NCBI RefSeq assembly: GCF_003946405.1
Contig: NZ_RHOG01000016.1
Location: forward strand, 1-52,723
Direction of reading: 5' to 3'
Source of the DNA: Lacticaseibacillus yichunensis
GTDB lineage: Bacteria; Bacillota; Bacilli; Lactobacillales; Lactobacillaceae
Length of the DNA stretch: 52,723 bases
Part shown: positions 46,908 to 52,723 of the stretch, piece after piece
How positions within the stretch are numbered: position 1 is the first letter of the stretch
How the letters are laid out: every line of letters begins with the position of its first letter
The notes under the pieces: generated by a model
Seen by the model: only the letters and a program-made list of their open reading frames with translations
What the model was told of the DNA's origin: nothing
Database searches by the model: none
Program-made: the position numbers and the translations under genes

Positions 46908-46952
46908 CAACCCTAGAATTTTGGTTGAAAACGGTCTAGTCAGTGGTATAGT
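46908..46952 (+). promoter_or_regulatory. mntH promoter with inverted repeat
   Basis: TTGAAA (46925-46930), 16 bp, TATAGT (46947-46952). CAACC (46908-46912) and GGTTG (46923-46927), 10 bp apart, overlap the -35 and may be a metalloregulator site. Confidence 0.65.
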
Positions 46953-46963
46953 TTAAAAGGAAA

Positions 46964-47054
46964 CTGGGAGTATTCCGAATACCCCCGTTTTGTTATGTAC
47001 TGGACCTAGGGGCCCGGGCTGAATTTCTAACTCCATAGGGAAGAGGTCTTTATC
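46964..47054 (+). promoter_or_regulatory. Structured mntH 5' leader
   Basis: About 95-nt leader. The first hairpin, GGGAGTATT/AATACCCCC, is followed by GTTTTG; then comes a G/C-rich segment CCTAGGGGCCCGGGC. It begins with GGGAGTA but lacks the rest of the yybP-ykoY manganese riboswitch consensus, so I do not call it one. Confidence 0.35.
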
Positions 47055-48434
47055 ATGCGCAATGAGCCACCGAAAAAGAACCACGAACACGTGATCCATT
47101 ATGCCACCGAGGAAGGCAAGAGCCTCGATGAGGTCAATGGCAGTATCAAAGTGCCAGAGCACGCCGGTTTTTGGAAAACACTTGTCGCCTACACTGGCCC
47201 CGGCATCCTGATTGCCGTCGGGTACATGGATCCCGGTAATTGGATCACGTCCATCGCTGGGGGCGCACAGTTCCAATATAAATTGCTGGCTGTGGTCCTG
47301 ATCTCCAGTCTGATTGCGATGCTCCTGCAGGCGATGGCCGCCAAGCTCGGCATCGTCACCGGCAAGGACCTCGCGCAACTCACGCGCGAACACACTGGCA
47401 AAGTCTCCGGTTTCATCCTCTGGGTGATCGCCGAGCTTGCGATCATGGCAACAGATGTCGCCGAGATCATTGGCTCGGCCATCGCCTTGGAGCTGCTTTT
47501 CCACATTCCACTCGTGGTCGGGATCTTGATCACCGCGCTGGATGTGTTGCTGTTGCTGCTCTTGATGCGGTTAGGGTTCCGCAAGATCGAGGCGATCGTC
47601 GCCACCCTGGTCGCCGTCATCCTGCTGGTTTTCGCGTATGAAGTCTTCTTGGCCAGCCCAAGTCTGACGGGCATCTTGAACGGCTACCTGCCAACCGCCG
47701 CGATCGTCGAAAATCATGGCATGCTTTACCTGTCCTTGGGGATCGTCGGCGCGACGGTCATGCCCCATGACCTGTACCTCGGCAGCTCCATTTCCCAGAC
47801 CCGCGAACTTGACCGGAGCGATCCAGCAAATATCAGAAAAGCGATTCGTTTTTCCACAATCGATTCAAATATTCAGCTGTTCATCGCGTTCATCGTCAAC
47901 TCGCTGCTTCTGATCTTAGGGGCCGCCCTGTTCTACGGCACGAATTCCGACCTCGGCCGGTTCGTGGACCTGTTCAACGCCTTGTCAGACAGCAAGATCG
48001 TCGGCGCGATCGCCAGCCCTGTTTTATCCATGCTGTTCGCCGTTGCCCTGCTCTCATCCGGGCAAAGTTCGACGATCACAGGCACCCTGTCCGGCCAGAT
48101 CATCATGGAGGGCTTCATTCGCCTCCATGTGCCGCTGTGGGTCCAGCGCGTGGTCACCCGTGTGCTGTCCGTGACGCCAGTCCTGATCTTCGCCATCATC
48201 TACAAAGGTAATGAGGCGAAGATCGAAGGCTTGCTCACCTTCTCGCAAGTGTTCCTCTCGATTGCCTTACCATTTGCAATTATCCCGCTGGTGATTTTCT
48301 CCTCCAGCAAAAAGCTGATGGGTGAATTTGCCGCCCATCGCTGGGTGAAAATCTGCTCCTGGGTCGCCACCATCGTCCTCATTGTCCTGAACGTCTATCT
48401 GCTGCTGCAGACGGTCGGCATCATTCCGGGATAA
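47055..48434 (+). CDS. mntH: Nramp-family manganese/divalent metal transporter
   Basis: 459-aa proton-coupled Mn2+ (Fe2+) importer with about 11-12 helices. The metal-binding DPGN motif is at residues 59-62 and MPHD at 236-239, both intact. A 40-residue polar N-terminal extension is common in lactobacilli, which depend on Mn2+ for oxidative defence. The ATG follows AGAGG. The promoter overlaps an inverted repeat and the leader is structured. Confidence 0.95.
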   Translation: MRNEPPKKNHEHVIHYATEEGKSLDEVNGSIKVPEHAGFWKTLVAYTGPGILIAVGYMDPGNWITSIAGGAQFQYKLLAVVLISSLIAMLLQAMAAKLGIVTGKDLAQLTREHTGKVSGFILWVIAELAIMATDVAEIIGSAIALELLFHIPLVVGILITALDVLLLLLLMRLGFRKIEAIVATLVAVILLVFAYEVFLASPSLTGILNGYLPTAAIVENHGMLYLSLGIVGATVMPHDLYLGSSISQTRELDRSDPANIRKAIRFSTIDSNIQLFIAFIVNSLLLILGAALFYGTNSDLGRFVDLFNALSDSKIVGAIASPVLSMLFAVALLSSGQSSTITGTLSGQIIMEGFIRLHVPLWVQRVVTRVLSVTPVLIFAIIYKGNEAKIEGLLTFSQVFLSIALPFAIIPLVIFSSSKKLMGEFAAHRWVKICSWVATIVLIVLNVYLLLQTVGIIPG

Positions 48435-48453
48435 GGACGCGATCAACTGAAAG

Positions 48454-48512
48454 AAGGCTAAGCATGACGGCTTCGGAGAAGGTGCTCCGAAACGTCGGTG
48501 CTTAGCCTTTTT
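48454..48512 (+). terminator. Intrinsic terminator of mntH
   Basis: Long stem: AAGGCTAAGCA with TGCTTAGCCTT, inner GACG/CGTC and TTCGGAG/CTCCGAA, followed by T. Confidence 0.93.
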
Positions 48513-48532
48513 GCTTCGCGAAAAACAGTCAA

Positions 48533-48562
48533 GGCGCAGAGGCAACGTACTGTCTCTGCGCC
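48533..48562 (-). terminator. Weak terminator hairpin after the MFS gene
   Basis: GGCGCAGAG and CTCTGCGCC stem with a 12-nt loop. On the minus strand the T-run comes only 9 nt later. Confidence 0.5.
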
Positions 48563-48595
48563 TCTTTGCTGTCTGTGGGCCACCGTGTCAGGCAG

Positions 48596-50086
48596 TCAAT
48601 CGTTGCTCAGTGTCGCCTCATCGACCGCCCGGTTTGCCCGCGTTCGGTCGAACTGGTTGATGATCAGCGCAAGCGCGACGATCACGACGGAGAAGAAGTA
48701 AATATTATGCAAGCCTTCATACAAAATCTGGTGTAAGGTCGGCAATAATTTTGCTGGTAGCTCCCCTGCTGTTTGCGAATTGATCAGCTTGTCGAGCATC
48801 CCGCTGGTCACATTTTTGTGCGCCGCCACGCCTTTCGCGAGATGGAGGTTGATGACGACACCGTAAACGGAAACCATCAGCGTCTGCCCGAGCGTGCGGG
48901 ACAGCGTGTTGAAACTGGTGGCCGTCCCCACTTCATCCGGCTCGACGACCGCCTGCGCACGCACAGTGGTGGTCGTGATCACGATCCCGAAGCCAAACCC
49001 GAGGAACCCGGCAATGATCAGGAAGCCCCAGTATGGCGTTGCTTGTGGCACCAGCGCAAGGGCCAGCGCCCCGGCCAGCAGATCGACCAACGCGACCGTC
49101 AGCACCGTGCGAATTTTCAGCTTGGTCATCATCCGGCCCGCGACGAACGAGCCAACCACCCACATGACCGAGCTTGGCGTGATGGAAAAGCCGCCCAGCG
49201 TTGCCCCGAGGCCGAGAATGCCCTGCATCCACATCGGCATGTACGCCTCAAAGCCGATCACGAACCCGGAGATCAACGCGGCGATCGCATTGGCGATGAC
49301 AAACGGCTTGTTTTTGAAAAAATGGAGCGAAATGATCGGGTCCTCCGCCTGTTTTTCCGCCCGGATGAACTGCCACAAGGTGAACCCAGCCACCACCAGC
49401 GCGGCGGCGAGCCACAAGAGCCCATTGGTACCGGCCAGCGCCTGAAACCCGAGCATCAGCGCCAGCAAGGTCGTCATCAGCCAAACCGCGCCGCGCAGAT
49501 CGATCGGCGCCTTGCTGTGCTGCGGCGTTTCGACCAAGTAGAACCACACTAGCGCCAGCGTGAACAGGCCGATTGGGACATTGATGATGAAGATCCAGTG
49601 CCAGGACAGCTGATCGACGATGAAGCCGCCCAACAGCGGTGCCACGACCGATGCGATGCCCCAGGCAGATCCGTTGAAGCCCAGCACCTTCGCGCGTTTT
49701 TCAAAGGGATAGATGTCCGCGATAATGGTGAACGTCACCGGCATGATGGCGCCGGCGCCGATGCCCTGAATCGCGCGGAACACGATGAGCACCGGCATCG
49801 ACTGGCTCAGACCGGACAAGAGCGAGCCGATCACGAAGATCACGAGTCCCAGCATGAAAACGGGTTTGCGGCCGATGCGGTCGGAGAATTTGCCATAGAT
49901 CGGCGTCGCCATCGCATTGGTCAGCAGATAAACGGAATAGACCCAATTCATCAACTTGACCCCGTGCAGGCTCCCCACGATCGTCGGCATCGCGGTGGAG
50001 ACGATCGTACCTTCGATTGCCGTCATGAACGTGGCAATGAAGATTGCGACGGTCACCACCGCGACATTTGTGTGCTTTTTGGTCAT
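48596..50086 (-). CDS. EmrB/QacA-type MFS drug efflux transporter (DHA2)
   Basis: 496-aa proton-driven exporter with 14 hydrophobic helices. Marks: YGKFSDRIGRKPVF between helices 2 and 3, FRAIQGIGAGAIMPV in helix 4 and the motif C-like GIASVVAPLLGGFI in helix 5. ATG 50086 follows AAAGGA; the longer frame to 50149 has no signal. There is no adjacent regulator or membrane-fusion subunit, so the substrate is open. Confidence 0.9.
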   Translation of the reverse strand: MTKKHTNVAVVTVAIFIATFMTAIEGTIVSTAMPTIVGSLHGVKLMNWVYSVYLLTNAMATPIYGKFSDRIGRKPVFMLGLVIFVIGSLLSGLSQSMPVLIVFRAIQGIGAGAIMPVTFTIIADIYPFEKRAKVLGFNGSAWGIASVVAPLLGGFIVDQLSWHWIFIINVPIGLFTLALVWFYLVETPQHSKAPIDLRGAVWLMTTLLALMLGFQALAGTNGLLWLAAALVVAGFTLWQFIRAEKQAEDPIISLHFFKNKPFVIANAIAALISGFVIGFEAYMPMWMQGILGLGATLGGFSITPSSVMWVVGSFVAGRMMTKLKIRTVLTVALVDLLAGALALALVPQATPYWGFLIIAGFLGFGFGIVITTTTVRAQAVVEPDEVGTATSFNTLSRTLGQTLMVSVYGVVINLHLAKGVAAHKNVTSGMLDKLINSQTAGELPAKLLPTLHQILYEGLHNIYFFSVVIVALALIINQFDRTRANRAVDEATLSND

Positions 50087-50118
50087 AATGATCCTTTCTC
50101 GTGCAAAATTCATAAAAA

Positions 50119-50160
50119 TAGACGGTCCTCTGCCGGTGTTATCCAGCAAAGGCCGCCTCT
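50119..50160 (-). terminator. Intrinsic terminator of metK
   Basis: Imperfect minus-strand stem AGGCGGCC...GCTGG with CCGGC...GGACCGTCT, followed by ATTTTT. Confidence 0.7.
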
Positions 50161-50168
50161 TTTCTCGT

Positions 50169-51353
50169 CTAATCTAAATACTTGGCCAGCGCCTCGACTT
50201 TATCGAGATGCTCCCATGGTAGATCGACATCTGTACGTCCGAAATGCCCATACGCCGCAGTCTGTTTGAAAATTGGCCGGCGCAGGTCTAACATTTGAAT
50301 GATTCCAGCCGGCCGCAAGTCAAAGTTATCGCGAATCGCCTGGGTGATCTTTTCTTCCGAGATCTTGTTGGTATCAAAGCAGTTGACTGAGATCGACACA
50401 GGCTTCGCCACGCCGATCGCATACGCCAGCTGGACTTCGAGCTTGTCAGCAAGGCCGGCCGCCACAACGTTTTTGGCAATGTAGCGCGCCGCATAACTCG
50501 CGGAGCGGTCCACCTTCGTCGCATCCTTACCAGAAAAGGCGCCGCCGCCATGCCGGGCAAAGCCGCCATACGTATCGACGATGATCTTGCGACCCGTCAG
50601 CCCGGAATCGGCTTGCGGCCCACCAAGAACAAAACGGCCAGTCGGATTCACATAGATCTTCGTCTGCGCATCCAGCAGTTCGGCCGGAATCACTTGGCGG
50701 ATGACCTGCTCTTCGACATCCTTGCGAATCTGGGCCAATGTCACGTCTGGGTCATGTTGGGTGGAGATCACGACCGTATCAACGCGCAACGGTTTTTCGT
50801 GTTCATCGTACTCAACAGTGACCTGTGATTTTGCGTCAGGACGCAGGTAACGGATCGTCCCATCCTTACGCAACATCGCGATGCGGCGCATCAATTGGTG
50901 GGCCAAGCTGATTGGCAAGGGCATCAATTCCGGTGTCTCATTGATCGCATAGCCAAACATCATGCCTTGATCCCCGGCCCCGATCTTGTCCAGCGGATCT
51001 GATTCACCTTCACGCGCTTCATAGGAGTCATCGACCCCTTGCGCGATATCAGGCGATTGCTCGTCGAGTGCCGTGAGCACGCCGACGCTATCCGGATCGA
51101 ACCCGGATTCTTTCGTGTAGCCGATTGTGCGAATGGTGTCGCGGACCACTTTTTGGATGTCCACATACGCGGTGGTCGAGATCTCGCCGACCACCAGCAC
51201 CAGCCCAGTCGTCACAGTCGTTTCGCAGGCGACCCGCGCATTTGGGTCCTCTGCGAGCATCGCATCCAAAATCGCGTCGCTGATCTGGTCAGCAATCTTA
51301 TCCGGATGGCCTTCGGAGACAGACTCCGAAGTAAATAAATGACGTTCCTGCAT
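50169..51353 (-). CDS. metK: S-adenosylmethionine synthetase
   Basis: 394-aa enzyme making SAM from methionine and ATP. Marks: [18 protein letters not shown] near residue 14, the hexapeptide GAGDQG near 118, and [17 protein letters not shown] near 260. The ATG is preceded by GGGGG within the riboswitch. A SAM-III/S(MK) box in the leader gives feedback control of translation. Confidence 0.98.
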   Translation of the reverse strand: MQERHLFTSESVSEGHPDKIADQISDAILDAMLAEDPNARVACETTVTTGLVLVVGEISTTAYVDIQKVVRDTIRTIGYTKESGFDPDSVGVLTALDEQSPDIAQGVDDSYEAREGESDPLDKIGAGDQGMMFGYAINETPELMPLPISLAHQLMRRIAMLRKDGTIRYLRPDAKSQVTVEYDEHEKPLRVDTVVISTQHDPDVTLAQIRKDVEEQVIRQVIPAELLDAQTKIYVNPTGRFVLGGPQADSGLTGRKIIVDTYGGFARHGGGAFSGKDATKVDRSASYAARYIAKNVVAAGLADKLEVQLAYAIGVAKPVSISVNCFDTNKISEEKITQAIRDNFDLRPAGIIQMLDLRRPIFKQTAAYGHFGRTDVDLPWEHLDKVEALAKYLD

Positions 51354-51359
51354 TCTTAT

Positions 51360-51418
51360 TTCCCCCTTAATTGTCGGTTACAAGGCATCTCCACGCAAGC
51401 GTGGATCCCATCGGGAAT
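51360..51418 (-). promoter_or_regulatory. S(MK)-box (SAM-III) riboswitch of metK
   Basis: Minus strand: TTCCCGA, then a variable hairpin (TCCACGC/GCGTGGA), GATGCCTTGTAACCGA and AAGGGGGAA containing the ribosome-binding site. This matches the S(MK) consensus, in which SAM binding pairs the ribosome-binding site away. It is typical of Lactobacillales metK. Confidence 0.95.
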
Positions 51419-51434
51419 TCTTTGCAACTGTCTT

Positions 51435-51443
51435 ATTCTATCA
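51435..51443 (-). promoter_or_regulatory. Extended -10 promoter of metK
   Basis: TGATAGAAT on the minus strand about 20 nt before the riboswitch; the -35 is weak. Confidence 0.55.
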
Positions 51444-51526
51444 CAGATCATCATTCTTCTCGAAGGTATTTTCCAATCCCCGCCGTCTTTGGTAACATAG
51501 AGCTTGTACGCGAAAGGATCTTATCG

Positions 51527-52189
51527 ATGAAAAACAATGGTCTACTCGCTGGCGTGCTGTTCTTTGCCCAAGCGACCCTCTTTCCGATTCTCAATAGCGG
51601 CCTGCCGCTCACCCAGTTTTCTTGGCGGTTAGCGGCGCTGGTCGCCATGGCCCTGGCGTTGAGCTTTACCCAATCCGCCTTTTTCCCGCGGGCCATGCTG
51701 ATCGCAGCGGCAGTGCTCGGCCTCCTCGGTTGCATCGGACAGTGGCAACTTTTGCCACTGGTGATCACGCAGCTCGGTTTTTCCTTGCTGCTGAACTTTC
51801 AACAACTTAATGTGCGCGTTCAGCTGTCCGGCTGGTTTATCCAAGTGATCTTCCTCCAGTTGCTGCTGACGATTGCAGTGGTCCAAGTCCTGCCTGCCGC
51901 ATTTTTGACCGGTCTACTGCTGGACATAGCCCTCTTGACCCTACCCGCTCTTTTGACACTCTGGGCGGACCGGCTGCCAGGCTGGAGCGATGTGGTCCTA
52001 CTGGTCGCAATGGCTGGCGGCGGGTTTCTGCTTCAGCGCCTGACCCTCGTCACCGCTGCCGCATTATTGATTCTGACCGCGTTGCTGAATCCGCGCATTG
52101 CAAAAAAGGCAAGCAGCCACCCCGCTTTATATGCAGCACTCGCAACGATCCAGGGACTATTGATGACATTGACCCGGCTGCATGGTTGA
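51527..52189 (+). CDS. Hypothetical integral membrane protein
   Basis: 220-aa protein made almost wholly of hydrophobic helices (about seven) with short polar links; no family recognised and no catalytic motif visible. ATG 51527 lies 8 nt after AAAGGA; the frame runs upstream to 51371 through the metK riboswitch region and is not used. It is divergent from metK. Leu/Ala-rich composition and codon use fit the host. Confidence 0.75.
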   Translation: MKNNGLLAGVLFFAQATLFPILNSGLPLTQFSWRLAALVAMALALSFTQSAFFPRAMLIAAAVLGLLGCIGQWQLLPLVITQLGFSLLLNFQQLNVRVQLSGWFIQVIFLQLLLTIAVVQVLPAAFLTGLLLDIALLTLPALLTLWADRLPGWSDVVLLVAMAGGGFLLQRLTLVTAAALLILTALLNPRIAKKASSHPALYAALATIQGLLMTLTRLHG

Positions 52190-52259
52190 CCGTGCGCTCT
52201 GATTGATCTAGACCGACATCTACTGTTACCGTGATGCCGGTTTTTTTATTCTGGCAAAA

Positions 52260-52301
52260 CAAAAAGCGCCAACGACCATTGACTGATCGTTGACGCTTTT
52301 G
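52260..52301 (-). terminator. Terminator of the rrn-tRNA operon
   Basis: AAAAGCG and CGCTTTT with inner CAACGA/TCGTTG (one bulge pair), minus strand, ending the tRNA cluster. Confidence 0.88.
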
Positions 52302-52312
52302 TCTTGTCATGA

Positions 52313-52385
52313 TGGAGGATACAGGGCTCGAACCTGTGACCCTCTGCTTGTAGGGCAGACGCTCTCCCAACTGAGCTAATCCTCC
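52313..52385 (-). tRNA. tRNA-Val (anticodon TAC) with C33
   Basis: 73 nt. Acceptor GGAGGAT/ATCCTCC, D-arm GCTC/GAGC, anticodon stem TCTGC/GCAGA with loop CCTACAA, T-arm ACAGG/CCTGT. The residue before the anticodon is C instead of the nearly universal U33. The CCA end is not encoded. It is last in the operon. Confidence 0.95.
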
Positions 52386-52391
52386 ATGAAG

Positions 52392-52463
52392 TGACCCGTA
52401 CGGGATTTGAACCCATGTTACCGCCGTGAAAGGGCGGTGTCTTAACCACTTGACCAACGGGCC
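52392..52463 (-). tRNA. tRNA-Glu (anticodon TTC)
   Basis: 72 nt. Acceptor GGCCCGT/ACGGGTC with one G-U pair; anticodon loop CTTTCAC between CCGCC and GGCGG; T-loop TTCAAAT. Confidence 0.96.
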
Positions 52464-52475
52464 GTTCAAGAAAAA

Positions 52476-52564
52476 CGGAGAGTAAGGGATTCGAACCCTT
52501 GATACGGGAAAACCCGTATACATGGTTTCCAACCATGCTCCTTCAGCCTCTCGGACAACTCTCC
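52476..52564 (-). tRNA. tRNA-Ser (anticodon GGA)
   Basis: 89-nt class II tRNA. Acceptor GGAGAGT/ACTCTCC, anticodon loop TTGGAAA between CATGG and CCATG, long variable arm (TACGGG/CCCGTA), discriminator G. Confidence 0.96.
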
Positions 52565-52568
52565 ATGA

Positions 52569-52641
52569 CTCCGGTTGTCAGGCTCGAACTGACGACAACC
52601 TGATTAACAGTCAGGTGCTCTACCAACTGAGCTAAACCGGA
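52569..52641 (-). tRNA. tRNA-Asn (anticodon GTT)
   Basis: 73 nt. Acceptor TCCGGTT/AACCGGA, anticodon loop CTGTTAA between CCTGA and TCAGG, discriminator G. First tRNA after the 5S gene. Confidence 0.97.
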
Positions 52642-52646
52642 ATAAA

Positions 52647-52723
52647 GCGCGGCGGCTTCCTACCCTCGCAGGCAGTTACCCACCAACTACTCTCGGCGTA
52701 GAGAAGCTTAACTTCTGTGTTCG
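52647..52723 (-). rRNA. rrf: 5S rRNA, 3' part (cut by window edge)
   Basis: The minus strand starts CGAACACAGAAGTTAAGC and continues GCCGAGAGTAGTTGG to CTGCGAGGGTAGGAAG, the conserved 3' two-thirds of Lactobacillales 5S rRNA. The 5' end lies beyond the window. The tRNA genes follow at once, so an rrn operon runs in from the right. Confidence 0.95.

Noticed and set aside
46964-47054. yybP-ykoY manganese riboswitch at mntH
   Set aside because: GGGAGTA is present, but the second conserved loop and the required helices are not, and the leader is too short.
1-52723. Prophage, insertion sequence or integrated element
   Set aside because: No integrase, transposase, phage structural gene or terminal inverted repeats with target duplication were seen. 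Gene order is largely the conserved Firmicutes chromosome.

Overview
The window is chromosomal DNA of a Gram-positive bacterium of the order Lactobacillales, most likely a high-G+C lactobacillus (Lacticaseibacillus- or Schleiferilactobacillus-like). The grounds are the G+C-rich third codon positions, AGGAGG ribosome-binding sites, a T-box before leuS, an S(MK)/SAM-III box before metK, a Bacillus-type LexA box at recA, PurBoxes at guaC, and Firmicutes gene orders (ftsK-ymfF-ymfH-ymfI-rodZ-pgsA-cinA-recA-rny; relQ-nadK-rluD with yjbH and coiA nearby). The species cannot be fixed from the sequence alone. No prophage, insertion sequence or CRISPR array was seen.

Layout. 1-575: gene-free, unexplained. 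0.6-16.3 kb, minus strand: potassium uptake (kup), lipid-linked glycan synthesis (tagO), RNase Y, RecA, CinA, phosphatidylglycerophosphate synthase, RodZ-like protein, the ymfF/H/I cluster, FtsK and TrmL. 16.9-24.2 kb: rlmA, corA, guaC, zinc-independent S14, an orphan PTS-IIA-like protein, a lactonase, uppP and cutC. 24.2-31.8 kb: degV, rluD-type synthase, nadK, relQ, yjbH, coiA and the PFL/ACT pair. 31.9-39.8 kb: secreted metallophosphoesterase, a possible 375-nt non-coding RNA, patB, an ornithine/lysine/arginine-type decarboxylase, a divergent APC permease broken by an 8-bp tandem duplication, and nnrD. 39.9-45.1 kb: tRNA-Leu(CAG), a MurJ/YtgP-like flippase, and leuS with its T-box. 45.3-52.2 kb: a frameshifted A+T-rich membrane gene, a PAP2 phosphatase, mntH, an EmrB-type efflux pump, metK and a small membrane protein. 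52.3 kb to the end: the minus-strand tail of an rrn operon (5S, then tRNA-Asn, -Ser, -Glu, -Val).

The most unusual element is a family of about 120-bp intergenic repeats in five head-to-tail arrays (16.4, 18.8, 23.9, 27.6 and 42.0 kb; about 11 full and 3 partial copies). All lie in the same orientation. Each can fold into one long interrupted hairpin. Stem sequences differ between copies but pairing is kept by compensatory changes, so structure rather than sequence appears to be under selection. A second candidate is the 33.25-33.63 kb minus-strand unit, with a strong promoter, closing stem and terminator but no ORF.

Most of the window is housekeeping: envelope building (tagO, uppP, murJ, rodZ, pgsA), DNA repair and segregation (recA, ftsK), RNA processing and modification (rny, trmL, rlmA, rluD), stringent response and NADP supply (relQ, nadK), and ion homeostasis (kup, corA, mntH). 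Coordinates use the start codon best supported by a ribosome-binding site, which is often shorter than the longest ORF.
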